In this document: in pieces, positions 38,501 to 52,333 of the stretch
How positions within the stretch are numbered: position 1 is the stretch's first letter
Layout of the letters: the number at the start of each line of letters is the position of its first letter
Assembly: GCF_000165425.1 (NCBI RefSeq)
Contig: NW_001798955.1
Span: 917,685-981,684, forward strand
Source of the DNA: Paramecium tetraurelia
Lineage: Eukaryota; Ciliophora; Oligohymenophorea; Peniculida; Parameciidae
Length of the DNA: 64,000 nucleotides
Direction: 5' to 3'
The notes under the pieces: generated by a model
The model's database searches: none
Told to the model about the DNA's origin: nothing
Seen by the model: the letters and a program-made list of their open reading frames with translations, nothing else
Translations under genes and position numbers: made by a program

Positions 38501-39959
38501 TCATTTGTATTGTTAATAGGAAGATAAGCTCTCATTTCTACTGATATTTTAATATTCCAATGGTTGTAAACCTGAAAGGTCATTTTCATCTGCTTTGACC
38601 TAAAATTCAGGAATGATTCCCTGGGCTTGTTTTGATAAATAAGCGCATAGAAATGAAAAGGGTAGCTTTGTAATAAATAACAGAACTCCAGTTACGACTA
38701 TTATTTTTTATATCCCCATATCAGGTGTGTCTATGTCAGACCAAAGAGGCTGTAATTTGCTTTTTATATAATCTTTAATATACCACAACATATATCACTA
38801 CCCATACAATGTCTAAAGCAAAGGAAACAAATGTTGCTACTGAAATTTATTTTAGCAATGTTGCATCTAAGGTTTAATTCTTAAAATTTATTGAATAAAC
38901 TAGTATTATTAAAATCTAAATAATAAATCTAATTACATCTAAATAACAACATCTATCAAGAGATGATAGTGTAATTAGCAGAGCCATAATAGCCACGAGA
39001 TATTTATTCAATGTTTTTTATTCAATATTCCCAATATTGTCAATTTATTTCTCTGGACTAGATTAATAAACATTTTGATTTGCATCTGAATTTGAAATTA
39101 AGGTGTTTGGAAAAATGGCTTGAAGGGTTTGCAAATCATTTTCAAAGTCTGTAAGATCATTCTTTAATTATGAAATTTATGTATCTAATTCCTGTATGAG
39201 ATCACTAAAATATTTTGTCTGCTTTAATATGAAATGTATACTTTTGAAAAAACCCATAACCCTGATAATATAACAACTCCGGAATATGGTTTTATGCACT
39301 GCAGTTTAGCCTCGACATTTGTTTAAGCTTAGCTATTGAATTATTGAACTGCATATGTAGCTTATCCAATGTCTATCGTTGAGCTTCCTTAATAGGCTTT
39401 AACATAGACGTTGATAACTTCGGATCCATTTTCAATAGGACTATTCTAGTATAGTATTTTACAATTCATATGCATCATTCCAGTCTAATTCATTTTGTGA
39501 TGGTGTTTAAAAGCTTGTTGTCGAACTAGACATTAAAATAAAAACTTTCATTGATAAACTTAATTTATTAACGACTGCATGCACATGATTAATCATAAGA
39601 ATACTGTCCTCCATTATTCCATACTTATTTAATTACTCCTATTTTTTAATATTTAACAGCGCCTACTATGATTATTACTTTGTCACTGTTAAGTTTTGAA
39701 TTTCTATTCTTGCTTTATCAATCTTGTTGTTAAGAATGGTTTCTGCTTATAAATACACATTAATAAAATTATGGATTGTTAATTTTTAGTAATGTTGTAT
39801 TACTTATTAATGTAATTATAAAGCAATTGAGTTATCAAAAGTGCCATGTGATTTCTCATCAAGGAATTGAAAGATCACATTCTCAGATATAGGCTAATCA
39901 AGGTCAATATTAATTTTGCGAAATTCGTTTAGCAATATGTGCTTTCTATCCAAATCCAT
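38501..39959 (-). CDS. C2-like protein with C-terminal membrane segments, 460 aa
   Basis: Start ATG 39957-39959, TGA 38501-38503. The N-terminal 80 residues are helical with an EF-like LDEKSHGTFD. The centre reads QNELDWNDAYEFPI, VINVYVKAYQG and IDIGQATYAV, the strand order of a C2 domain with the conserved aromatic in DWNDAYEF. At least three hydrophobic segments follow (YLVAIMALLITLSSL, IIQILIILVYSI, ATFVSFALDIVWVVIYVV) and a fourth (KIIVVTGVLLFITKL). Introns of 22, 20 and 34 nt keep one frame; the 34-nt one is long for this genome but gives a sensible join. A Ca2+-dependent membrane-binding role is inferred only from the C2-like fold. Confidence 0.65.
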
Positions 39960-40020
39960 TATTAATCGTTATTAAATAAAATATCAATTATATTTTTAAG
40001 ATTAATTTATTTAAGAATCA

Positions 40021-41675
40021 TCAGATTTTTTCTTTATTCCAGTCAAAATATTATGTTAAACCTGAAATCAAGTCATTAAATTTATTAAAATTGTCATCTT
40101 TATCCTCCTTCAATTTTTCTATCACATATAGTTTTTTGTTTAGATTTTCTTCTTTCTTTGAGTATAATTTTTCTTCTTTCTCTAAGTAGAGCATTTTTTT
40201 TTTGTTCAATTCTAAAATCTGGTTTTCAAGTGCTTATTATTCGACCTATAATTTATCAAGAACTTCAAACAGATTATTAAGAAAACAAAATCTTTGGCTA
40301 TCCTAATACCTTCTATTTGGTTAGGAGAATTTTCTCCAAAACAAGATCATTTAGTCGTCATTTTGGGTTTCATTTTCAAGTTGTATATTTTGAAAAAACT
40401 AATAATATTTTTATAATAAGGTTGGTATTCCTATGTAATTGATATTACTAGTGGTTTATAGGCTAAGATCTGTAGAATCTATACTTTTGTAATACCCGCT
40501 GTAATTTTAGCATTATTTGTGGACCAAATTCTTATAATGCTAGAATAAAAAAAATAGTAGATCTTCAGGAATTTACTTATATAGATTTTGATTCAAGTTA
40601 ATGAAGAGTTGTGTTAAGTATTCAAAATTATTATACATTAGGCGTTAAATACCTCGAGGAATTAAGGATCTGCTAGGGGGGTAATTTCCATACAATCTAT
40701 AACATTAAGACTCACTAATTTATTTATAACCCATTCTTTCTTTCGGTTCTTTTTATAATAATCCGAAGAGTAATTACTATACTTCAGTTGAAATTAGATT
40801 TTTTTGACGACTTATCCATTTCAAATGATCATCTTTATTACCAATATTAAATAATTGAATATTCGCCATGAATGAACTATAGCCAAATAAGAGGCAAACT
40901 AATACTGTTCCTAAACTCCAAGTTTCATTTTTTTCTTAGTCGCATAATTGATTTAGAAAATTCTCTGGACTTTTAAAAGCCTAATTATGAAATGCTTAAA
41001 TTTTACTGGTGTTCCAATTTCTTGAATCAAATTTTTATTTTAATTACCTGGTTGCACACTATATTAAGCAATCCCAAAATCACATAATTTTATTTGATAA
41101 CCTATTACACACTTTTTAATGAGAATATTTTTAACATTAATATCTCTATGATACAAAGATTCCTTATTATTTTCAGTTCTTTCATACGTTGATTTCTACA
41201 ACAATTATAATGTATCAAATATTTTTATGAAATATCTAATTGCCTACTCTTCCTTAAGTGGTGCATCTCCATTTTCATCCATTATGCAATTCAACAGGTT
41301 TCCATCGCATAATTCTAAATATAAATAGTAATGATTGTCCTTTTATTCACTCCCATACAATTATACTATATTTTTAGATTTAATTTGTTCATAAACTGAA
41401 AGCTCGAGTTTTATAGATTCCATGTTTAATTAATTTTCACCAAATGATTTCTTTTCTTTTAAAGGTGAAAGTTTAATTCTTTTTATTGCAATTGGAACTT
41501 CCCTTGTTTCTTTTGTATTATTGATATTTTCTATCTTCATCTTTCCTCTTAAAACTGTTCCATATCCCCCTTATCCCAGAATGACTTCCTAATTGTTAAT
41601 TTTATCTACTTTGACCTCTATTATTTTAGCAAACCAACCCTAATAAAATAGGTGTTTCTAATTTTCTATTATCAT
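40021..41675 (-). CDS. Atypical protein kinase with coiled-coil tail, 533 aa
   Basis: P-loop LGQGGYGTVLRG, AIKRIK lysine, hinge LYLELCDGNLL, then a catalytic loop read HRDINVKNIL, in which the usual Lys two residues after Asp is Asn. DFGIA and a degenerate SPE in place of APE (GTPAFKSPENF) follow. KWISRQ and KEPKERMG complete the lobe. The last 130 residues form a coiled coil (LQVEQQALENQILELNKKK). Introns of 27 and 26 nt interrupt the activation segment. Overall closest in form to IRE1/NEK-like ciliate kinases, but not assigned. It may have weak activity or a changed loop. Confidence 0.72.
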
Positions 41676-41713
41676 ATTTTAAATTTTGAGAATTTTATAT
41701 TATTTTTCAAATT

Positions 41714-44054
41714 ATGTCTTAAAACCAGAAACCATTTCTAAATGGATCTCCTTATACAAGTTAAAAACAATTGTATTTAGGATAAGGATTTATGTAACCA
41801 TAAGTAATAAATAAAGTTATTTAAGCAATTCCAAACAAAAGTAGTTGTCCCATCAATTAACATTCAACTTAAAAATCACGTAACATTGAATGTTGTAAAA
41901 AGTGGAAGTCTAACTCAAAGGGAAGACAAAGTCAAATAAAGTGATTTAACATAACCTTAAAAAAAATAACTACCAATAACCAAGTTTAATAATGCTGTTA
42001 ATAACAATTATGTGTCTAGTTATTATTAAAACTACTTATCAAATGCATCAAGGCTTAATTCTAAAACTTAGAACTCTAAAGAATTACAGCAAAAAGAAGA
42101 ATAAAGGAAAAATACCTTTGAAGAGAGACATAGTGTTAAGCCATCCAAACCGAAATCAACTGAGCAATAAAACAAAAATCCTAAATTATCAACTGAACCG
42201 TCTTAAAATCATAAGAGTATGTCATCTTAAAATATTATGAATTTGTTGAATAAAATTTAACAACCTAAAGATGATCAAAATAGAGCCAAAAGCCCCATTA
42301 CTTCATCTGTTGACTTTAACTTTAAATAATTACTGTAATAATACTAAAAAACCCTTTCAAATGGGTAAACTAGAGCCAAAAGCAATGACTAGGCAAAAGA
42401 AGTAAATCAAATTTCTGGATTTATCACTGAACGACCTTTATCTTCAGGCGCTTATATTATAATACATTTGTATGATTCAAATAATAAGATGACTGAACTA
42501 AGATTTGATTGTGCTTATGGAACCACTGACAATTTGGTAAATTTTCTTATGACGCAATGCATTGACAGTAATTATTAAGTGTATTATTTCAAGATAAAAA
42601 CATAATTGGATTTCAAACAACTGATTAAAATATAGCTTTAGATCATTATTTAAGTTTAGTTGGAAAAGATTTATAATTTTTAAATAGAAAAACTATAAAA
42701 TTATAACCGTTGCATTGCACCTGCGATTCTAATAAGTTAAGTTTAAAATCATTTTAATTTTTACAATGTATTGGAATGGGAGGATTTTCCAGAGTGTATT
42801 TAGTTAGATCAAAAAGTAATGGCAGATTTCTTGCTTTGAAATTAATTTCAAAATAATTCATTATTGAAAATTAAAAATAAACTATTGTTTAAAATGAAAG
42901 AGATGTTATGGTGTAATTAAATTTAAGTGATTAACATTTATCAAAACAATTCATCTGTTAATTGGAGTGTGCTTTTGAATCTAGAAACTGGGTGTGCTTT
43001 GGGATGGAATATTGTCCAGGAGGAGAATTATTTAATTAATTAAGAAAAGTGAAGAGAATGACAGAAGAATAAGCTAAACTCTATTTTATTGAAGTATGTA
43101 TTGCTATTGGATTTATACATTGCCAAAATATATTGTATAGAGACTTGAAACCAGAAAACATCCTAATAGATAGTGAAGGACATTTGAAAGTGGCAGATTT
43201 TGGTCTAGCAAGACCAAATATGGCATCTGATGATGAAGCATACTCTTTCTGTGGTTCACCTGAGTACATGGCACCAGAAATGCTATAACAATAAGGACAC
43301 ACTTACGCAGTCGATTATTACTGTTTAGGAGCATTGTTTTATGAGCTTATTACAGGATTACCTCCCTATTATTCAAGAGATACAAATTAAATATTTAAAA
43401 GCATTTTAAGTGACCCACTTTCATTTCCTCCTAATATTGGTAGTCCAGAAGCAAGAGACTTAATCAGACGATTATTGACAAAAAATCCTGAGCAAAGATT
43501 AGGTATAAGAGGAGATGCTGATGCAATATTATAGCATCCACTATTTGCATCTATAGATTTAAGGGATGTAATAAGAAGAAAAATTGATCCACCTTTCAAG
43601 CCTAATTTAACATCCTTCAATTTTGATCCAAGCGAATTTAAAAAGGGAGAGGTTTCATTTAAGTTAGAATTATAAAAATCTTTATAAAGCGATGATGAAA
43701 ATAAATTTACACCAATGTTTGAAAACTTTTATTTCATAAGTGAAACTTTGAAGTAATTAATAAATTTATAATGCTAGATTGAAAAGACTTAGAATACCAA
43801 GCAGACCGACCACATAATCATAAGATTTCAATATGAATGATAGAAATTATAATTCAAATAACTCTCAAGGCAGAAGGGGAAATTCTGCAATAGCTGATTA
43901 GTTAGAAAAGGGAATCGCCTATAAATAAAAAATAGAAGAAATGTAAAGGAGAGTTTAAATGTAAAACAGTTTAAATAGTGGATCAATAAGATAATACATG
44001 GATCCGTTCAATAGTGTAGATAAACTTAAAATGAATAAAAAAGCAAAATAATGA
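41714..44054 (+). CDS. AGC-family protein kinase, 755 aa
   Basis: The N-terminal 340 residues are Lys/Ser/Asn-rich, then [18 protein letters not shown], which looks like an ordered segment (possibly PH-like) before the kinase. The kinase has [65 protein letters not shown] and [33 protein letters not shown] and PPFKPNL are the PIF-type/AGC C-tail start. All catalytic residues are intact. Introns of 22, 26 and 25 nt; the last joins the tail to the small C-terminal segment ending MNKKAKQ. Best fit: S6K/PKA/PKG-like AGC kinase, ciliate subfamily. Confidence 0.86.
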
Positions 44055-44090
44055 TTATATTAATAAATTTTAGATTCTAATATGATTAAT

Positions 44091-47000
44091 TCAAATTTCT
44101 CTATATTATTACATAATCTTCTGCTTCATAAAATATTAATATTCATTTTATACATTAATATTCTCAACTTGAGTATATTCAAACTCTAATCTTCCCATAT
44201 AAATCTAAATCAACACTTAAATTATTACTTATGCTAATGTGAGAACATCAGAACTGTAAGGGCAATTATCTAATATCTAGTTGATTAGGTTTGTTGTCTA
44301 ATCATCAAATGAGTTTTCATTTTATCTTTAATTTTCTATTACAAGGCAAGGAATAACATAATCATTAATTATTTATTTATATTCTGATATTTTCTTTTAC
44401 TTAAGGATCTGGATTATTGCATTTTTGTAATCATAATTGTTGATATACTTTGTAATCTCTTGCTCATCATTAGCATATTCCTTATAGTTTGGATGTTTAT
44501 TTATTAAATTTTACAACTTAACAATTTCTTCTTTCTAGTATATTGAAGGATGCAATATTGATAAAAACTCTTTTATTATTTCGTAGCTCACTCTATTATC
44601 AATTAATTTAGACAGAAAAGATCTGGCTAAAATTTTTAATTTTTCTATTTTAATTTATATTTTGTTTTTCCGAATAATAATGGCAAAAAGTAAATAAGCT
44701 AGAGCATCATTGCTTTATTATAAATAATTCAATAACAGATCGGATGATTTTGACTATTTAGTCTTTTTTATTAAGTAATAGTAGAGGGCAGCTTAATCTA
44801 TAGTCTTCAATGGCTTTCCTTAAAGTTACATATAAAGACTTTTCCACCATTCTTTTTCATATAGTGGTTTTGGTTGTTCACAGTTTATTCTCCAATTTAT
44901 GAATTCATCTATCAATTCTCCATGTCCAAAATCTAATTTCTTTGTTGATTTGGAGTTTATTGTTAAAAATATTTTTTAAATTGGATTTAAGTCTTTTTGA
45001 TCTATGATGAATTCTCTGAAATCATTATTTTACTTTTTTTTTTAATTCTCAAAAATTAAGCTTAAAGCCAAACCTCTATCTTGTTCATGTTGAGTTATAG
45101 ATTGAAGATCTATTAAATTGAATATATTTTTTTTTATAAGCTTAGCATACCCTCCTAGACTGATTGATGTATCTCCAAAAAGAACATTAAATAATTTTAG
45201 TTAGAACTTAATGCTTTTATCTTCAGTAATTTAAAATAATTAAATAAGTTGAGCTGATAGTTTCATTTTTAAAGATTAGTAATGTAATTGGTCAGAGTCA
45301 AGAAATTAAATGGGCAAATAATTTGAATTCTACAATTGATTATTAATGTATTCGATATTTACTGGAACTTTGATGTTATTTTTTACATTAAATTTTATAA
45401 TTTCTTCATTCTTCTAGGATATGTTCAAATTTTTTAAAATACTAATTTAATGATTATATTTAATATTAAATTATTTAAGAACTTCCAATTACACTTCACT
45501 GAAATCATTATCTGATGGTGAAGAAGAAAGTTCTTCATCTACCTATCCAAACCCTGTTTGAATAGCTTAATGCAAACGAGTTTAATCGTCAGAAGAATAG
45601 TAATCTGAATTAAATTAATATCCAGAAAAATGTTGAACTTTGAAGGTATAGGATCTATTCTCACTATCAAACCTGAGAAATTCTATATTCTTTCCTTCAG
45701 CTTACTATCTCAAATTTTATTCAAATTTAGAAGCATCATTTATTTTTAAATTAGCAGGCAAATTAAAGGTAATTTCACATTCTTTATTTAATTTTTTTCC
45801 AATATCTGGTTTAAGATAATCATTCACAATTTCAGAATCATAGAGATTAATGCATTCTTGAGTTAAATCAACAATTTTATCAAGATCTAAATAAAGTAAA
45901 TTGCAAGGAGAAAGCCATCTAACCTACCCAAATTAATTAGAAATTGTAAAATTTTCAACATTCGAAAGTTCTTCTTCTGTCATTTCATCAAAATTGACAT
46001 TACATAAATAATCTGGTTTTGTTAGTTTTGGCTTAATTGTGGAAAAAATAGTTACATTTTATTTAAATTGGATATTAATCTGATTTAATGTCATCTAAAC
46101 ATAAAGCATCATCAAAAATAACATTTTGCCCAATGATGATTCTCACCATTTAAAAATATTAGTATCGTTATTTTCCGAAAATATTTTGTTAAGATAAAAT
46201 ATTTTCTACGAAAAACTTAACATGTTCAATTCTGCTTTTTGACTTGAATGATTATGTGATTATGGGAAAGAATTTTTCACTTTCTAAGAATTTTACTATA
46301 ATATCATATTTATTTTCTTCATAGTTTGAAATTTAACTAGTGTTATATTCCACAACATGTGACCTTTGTAAGCTGGAATTCATTCTATGAAAATTAGTTG
46401 ATGATTTTCCAGCTCTTGAAATAGAAAATGGAGAAGGGGATTTGCTTTTGTTTGATCTTACTGATAATGATTAATTCAAAATCCTTTCTCTTTATTACCT
46501 TATTTATTAATTTTAACGTTCATGTTCCTGTATTATCAATTCTTGTTATTCAAAATGTTGTTCTTCATTTTTTTGAAGCTCTTAAAATTATTAATATTTT
46601 TATTTTAAGACATCAGCATAAGTTTAGAGGATATCAGCCGCATCTTTTACCTTTTCAAATTATTAAAGTTAAGGATAAGTAATCTATTACTATCCTTAAG
46701 GTTAAATCATAGGTTAATAAAATGGATATTATTGATAGTTCATCGGACTAGGATACATAGTTGGTTGACCATACATGGTAGGCTATCCAAATGTATTATT
46801 GAATCCATATAAATTAGGTTAGGAGAAGATATTATTTTACGGATATAAATTATTTTGAGGGAACAACGAAGGTTAATTAAATAAATTAAAACCTTATTGC
46901 TGAGGCTACTAAAATATATTTGGTTGATTATTCTAAGCGAAAATGTTATTGCTAGGTGTTTATGCAAAAATATTATTTGTTGCATTTGTTGGAGTGGTTG

Positions 47001-47714
47001 GTTATTTAAAAATATTATTATTGCTTTGATTATTATTATTATTAGTAGAATTGAAAATATTGTTCTAATTATTTGGCTGTTAGAAAATATTCATGCTTTG
47101 ATTTGATTATTACTAAAATAGTTAATTAGATTAGTTCATAGGATTATTAAATATATTATCATTTGTTTATTATCCCTGAAAAACATTTTTTGTATTATTT
47201 TGATTAAAGATATTGTTTTAACTAAATGTGTTATTGTTTTAGTAATTATTATTAGAATTATTATTGTTCCATGAATTTCGAAAATTCTAAAATTAAGGAG
47301 GCTACAGGGCTAATATTTAGTTCATAAATTTACTTTGGGGATTCGCATTAGTTATCAATTTTGAATTGAAAAGACCTTAGCTACAAGCACTTTGAACTAT
47401 AACTTAATGTGAACGTTGAATTTGTTAAGACCGGATTAAATAATAATCTTCCAATCGAACCATCATCAAGGACTTAATTGAATTATAAAAAATGTAGTAC
47501 CATTCCTTTATATTCTTATTGTACAATAATGGTTGTGGAATATTAAGGACCAAAACTTTAGGAGTCATTTGGAATATAATCCAGTTTAATTTGCTAATAT
47601 TAAGCTCTGTATGAACCTTCCACTCTTGTACTAATAAAATTCAAGAAACACATACTTTTTTTACGGATTCCAATTGGTATTATTGCTTGAACTTTAAAAT
47701 AAATTGATTGCCAT
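44091..47714 (-). CDS. Nup98-Nup96 precursor with NIF-type FG repeats, about 1183 aa
   Basis: Reading from the start: a beta-rich region of about 125 residues; an Asn/Gln-rich FG-like region with nine NIF motifs (such as NNIFNQ, DNIFNN, NNIFAQ) plus FNLFN and NTFGQ; a coiled linker; then the Nup98 autoproteolytic domain. The last shows FTISNQFGQVRWLSP, YLDLDKIVDL, IGKKLNKECEITFNL and FKVQHFSGYQF, where HFS (at 45619-45636) is the self-cleavage site. About 500 mostly helical residues follow, consistent with Nup96. Cleavage gives Nup98 and Nup96 in the nuclear pore. Introns of 25, 19 and 28 nt are inferred; the 19-nt one is short, and an alternative start lies at 47325. In Tetrahymena, NIFN repeats mark the micronucleus-type Nup98. 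Confidence 0.75.
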
Positions 47715-47880
47715 TTATTTATTTAATTAATGAAGATTTAGAAGTGAAAATAAAATATCGTCAAACTTTATTCATGACATAAAAATGAAGAAATTCATTT
47801 ATCTTAATTTATGTGAACTTATTATAAAACAACACATTCGTTTAACTAAATTTATAATTAAATCATTATTATTTACAAAG

Positions 47881-50800
47881 ATGGAGTAATTGAAGTTCAG
47901 AATGCTATAACCAATACTTTCTTAAAGAAAGAGCACGGACCTATCAAATAAAAGAATAAAACAAGATTCCCTCTAAAGCATAAATATTGTAAATAGTCCA
48001 AAGCCCTTTTCAAATATATCATATCGTAAAAATCACAAGCACAAGGCTCTTTCACAAGGGGTATATAATATATCAATGTAGACCTTCTATGGATCTCCAT
48101 TATTAGGTTAAAATTAACTAGAAGCAATCGATAAAATGAAATCCTAATAGCGTAATGATTTTTATGGGCAATTAAAGAGTTGTGATCCATATTAATATCC
48201 AACTCGATTATAAGAATTACAACTATCTCCAAAATCTCCTAGGGAACGTATTAAATAAATTATATTTTCAAAGCCACTGTTGAGGTAATAATCCCTTCCG
48301 AGCTTAAAGAACCACCTATTACTTTAGGGCGTCTAAGTGACAATCTATCAAGACATAATGCAAGAGATAAACTTCATAGGGGTATTCCTTAAAAGTGAGT
48401 GTTTTATACTGATTTAGGCATGATATTAAATAGCTAGCCAGCTGGGTTGATTTGATGGTACTATAAATAATAGATAAATATGGCGACCAAAGGCATATTG
48501 AATTTTATGAAGAAGTCTAAAATGTCCTAACTCTTTGTTTAAAAGAACTTATAAGATAAATAAGCATTGATTGCATTGAAAGAAGGTAATAGACTTCATA
48601 AATAAATATTAGTGTGCTCTTAGAGAAGATATGGGCATAATATGTAGAAATAAATTCATCAGTTATTAAACAAGCTTTGGATGAAAAAAGGGAAATTGAG
48701 AAATCAAATCTTAAATAAATCATGAAAACACATTAGCTCTATCAAGTTGAGATTGACAATTTTTAGTTGATCATCAAACATTTGAAAGATGATTAATAAT
48801 AACTAACCGAAAGATTAATTAAGCTTAAAGATAATGGAAAATATTTAAAAAAGACCAATAAACACTTATAAAACATTACGAGAGAATTAAGATTTTAATT
48901 AAATGATGTGACAACAACAAATAAGTATTTGTTGAGTGAAGTTGAAAATCTTAAATAATATATAGAAGAAGCGGAAAAGGATATGTAGAATTATTAATAA
49001 TAATTCAAAAATCACCTAATTTAACAGAGAATTGAATCTCCAACTTCCCCTAGAAAAAAGCCAATAAACAGAGCTGGAACAGTTTTTCTTTCATCAAGGC
49101 CTCAAGAATAATTAAAAATAATTAGAGCCGGAAAACATAAGACCCTCTTTCATGAACCAAAACCTGAGGAAAAGGTATAAAAAGCATTAAAAAGTGATAC
49201 TGATTCTTCAATTGCATCAGATATAGAAAACATGTTAAAAGATTAAAGCACAGACACAGATGATTTATATTGCCTAATGGAAATTCAAAAGGAATAATCA
49301 ACTTAAGCATACGCATAAGTTCCTTAATTTAATTATAAGTAAGTTATATTATTCAATAAAGAGCCTTATTATTGCCTGACACTCGTCATTAAATCATCTA
49401 AACTGATTCGAGTCTTTATAACATAGCCTTTAAAGAAACATAAACAGAATTACAAACTGAAATGGTTGAAGTCATAAAAACTGAGGAAGAATAATTAATG
49501 CAAATACAAGAACATCTGATGAAAGTTTCTGCTAACTATTAATCAATATAAGGGGAATCCTCAAATGATGAAAGCCCTAGGTCTAGAAGAATTTCTCAAT
49601 TCTTTTAGAGTTTAGGAGAGGCATCTAGCAAAATGAAATAAACTGTATAAATGTAAAGGGAAATCAGAACAAGCTTATTATTAGTCAATAGTGCCTAAAA
49701 AGATGAAAATAATAGAAAACAAGACCAAATTATAGCCTTAGTATAGTATAAATAATGATTTTAGAAATCAATAAATGATGGCTTATCTAAAAATGTGGAT
49801 GAAGCAACACTTGAGATCTAAGAGCTAGAGGCTTAGCTAGACCTATAAGAAAAAGTAAAGAATCTCAAAAATATTTAAGATTAATACAAGGCTAGAAAAA
49901 AGATATAATAAAGTTAAAGAAAGAAAGTAATAAATTCTTGAAAAAACTCAAAACTTAGTAAACTCATTTACAAAAACCCAAAAGTTTACAAATATTATGA
50001 AAAAAAAAATTTTGGAAAAAAAAGCAGGATCACCAAATGGAAGAAAAATTTCGAGTCCATCCCAAATCTAAATACAATCTTAAAATGATTTACAATCTCA
50101 ACAACAATAAAACCAAAATTAAAATCACCTAAGTTTATAATAAATAAATGTAAAATAATTGGCAAATTTATAAAATTAAAAAAATATAAGTTAAGAATAA
50201 GTGTAAAATACTTCATTGCCTAATTAACAACTAGAAAGTTCCAAAATTGTGGTTTCTGCTGTTTCAAATCAAATGGTAAGTCAATCCCAAGAAGGAGCAT
50301 CAATGAAGAAGAAATGGAATATTCATATTACAAATGCAGATGAGCAAAAACAAATGTCAGATAACGAAAGCGATTTTTCGCAGTCCCAATTATCTGTCTA
50401 ACGTAGTACTTATTCAGCATAAGATGTAACAATTAATTAGATTTTAGGATTTCTAAGATTCAATTTCATAAAGAAGTTTAGCCACTAATAAATCCGGCAT
50501 ATCATAAGTAAAGACGTCAAACAAACCAACATCAAATTACGTAAATACAACAAATTTATGATTAGTAACTAGTTCCAAATAGTAATCACCAAATATCTAA
50601 ATAATCAAAGGCAAAGAAAGATAAAAATCTAAATTAAACCTCCCAAAATCACATTCCTCTTGAAAGTATAAGACTAATATAAGACACTTTGAGATAATTC
50701 ATAAATGAAGAATTGGATAATAGTGATACGTCAAGTGTTGATTCTTCTTTTTCTACTAAATTGGAAGATTTAAATAAAAGAAAGCTTGAAGGCTCACAAA

Positions 50801-52167
50801 GAAGAAAGAATGTAACTCTAGCTTAGGCTCCAAGTATTCTTATGTATTTGTCATATAGAATTTTAGAATCGCAACAATGCTGAATCAACATCTTCATTAA
50901 ACTTTTAGAAATCATAAAACTTGGTTTCGTAACTTTCGGATAAATTTTCTCGAAATCCTAAAAGTTCTAATGCTAAAATGTAAAAAATAAATGTTCTAAA
51001 GTTCATATCTTAATTTTACTGTGAGAAAATTAGATAATTTTCAAATAAAAATATGCCATTGCATTAAATTTGTTATGAACATTTTGTAAATACTTATGGA
51101 TTTAAGAGCATGGCTGAATAAAAACTTACAAACTTTTATTAATCCGTTTTTGCCTATCGAGAAAATTTTAGAATTAATTTATTTGGAAGGTATTTTATAA
51201 ATTGTAAATAGATTTGCTGAACTTTTTAGTCCACTTACATTAGATGATTTAGAAATATATATCTAGTCCTTAAAAACTCTTGATGAAAATGAAATGCCAA
51301 TCTAGCTGGCTTAAGTTGTAAATGAAAAAGGTGTTCTCATCTCACTTGATCGGGCTTTGGCATGTCTAGACGCATAGCATTCTTGTCTCCCATTTGAGAG
51401 CAAGGATAGAATAATGAAAGAAATAAAAACCCACACTTATGAAAGAAAAAACAAGATATGTGTTGATTTAGACTTTTTCATTAGTAAAGTTCTCACTGGA
51501 TATCACTAATTAAAAATGATGCATTAAGCTCATTTTGAAGAAGTATTCTACTCTGCAGATATGGATATGGATGGAATGATAGAATTTCAAGAATTTTAAA
51601 AATTATTTTTACATTTCGAGATCAACCAAGGCACAAATTTAAATTAGAAGATAATCAGAAGTTAATTCATGGAAAGATGTGACACAGTTTCGAATGAGAG
51701 TGGTGAAAAAGCTATGTCTTTCGATAGATTTGTAACTTTCTCTTTAGAAAATAATATATTTTCAGAAGAAAAATTTTAGGTAATACTCTAATTTATAATT
51801 TAAGAGATTTTCTAGAAATGTAGATTAAAATGATCCTATTAAGAATCTCAATGATTTAAAAGAGAATTGGTTGAATATTTAAGCATTATTGAATAATAGA
51901 ATAGATCTCTCCGAATCTGGAGAAGCTTAATACTATTAAAGCATTATCCAAAAGTTAGATTTAGTACTATTTCATGTTATTTGATAGGCTTTAAACAACA
52001 AAGAACTTAAGGAAAGCTATTGGATTTCTTATAGGATATTAGATGCTGACACAAAAGCTGTTTATTTATCGAAAGTTGTGGCTGGTTATTTGCCTTCCGA
52101 ATTTTTATGTATTTAAGAATTAATGAATGAAATTTTTGATGAAAATATATAATACATTAGCGATTGA
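47881..52167 (+). CDS. Giant coiled-coil/EF-hand protein, 1340 aa
   Basis: Eleven introns of 22-26 nt keep one frame from ATG 47881 to TGA 52165-52167. The first 200 residues are basic and Ser/Pro-rich; coiled coils follow (about residues 200-700) with QQ-rich heptads and a linker KAGSPNGRKISSPSQ. The ordered C-terminal half has NMPLHQICYEHFVNTYGF, NFYQSVFAYRENFRINLFGR, then a canonical EF-hand loop ADMDMDGMIEFQEF with all calcium-ligand positions filled, and a final helical region. This C-terminal layout (an LxHxE-like helix block, then EF-hands) is seen in ciliate-expanded cytoskeletal proteins. Function is unknown; calcium-dependent cortical or ciliary scaffold is inference. Confidence 0.72.
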
Positions 52168-52333
52168 GCTTAATTTTGTTATTGTTCTGAATTATTCTTA
52201 ATACAGTCATCTCATGATGTTTACTAACCACAATATTCTTCACCAGACTTTAGTATGGACTAATTAAATAAAAACGAATAAATATATTTGAATAAATCAG
52301 GAACTTTATCGTAAAATTAAAAATATCCCTAAT

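Noticed and set aside
38858-39230. Plus-strand frame ending in LEKWLEGFANHFQSL
   Set aside because: It looks protein-like, but the minus strand over the same DNA reads membrane segments and a C2-like domain in a frame that closes over the whole gene.
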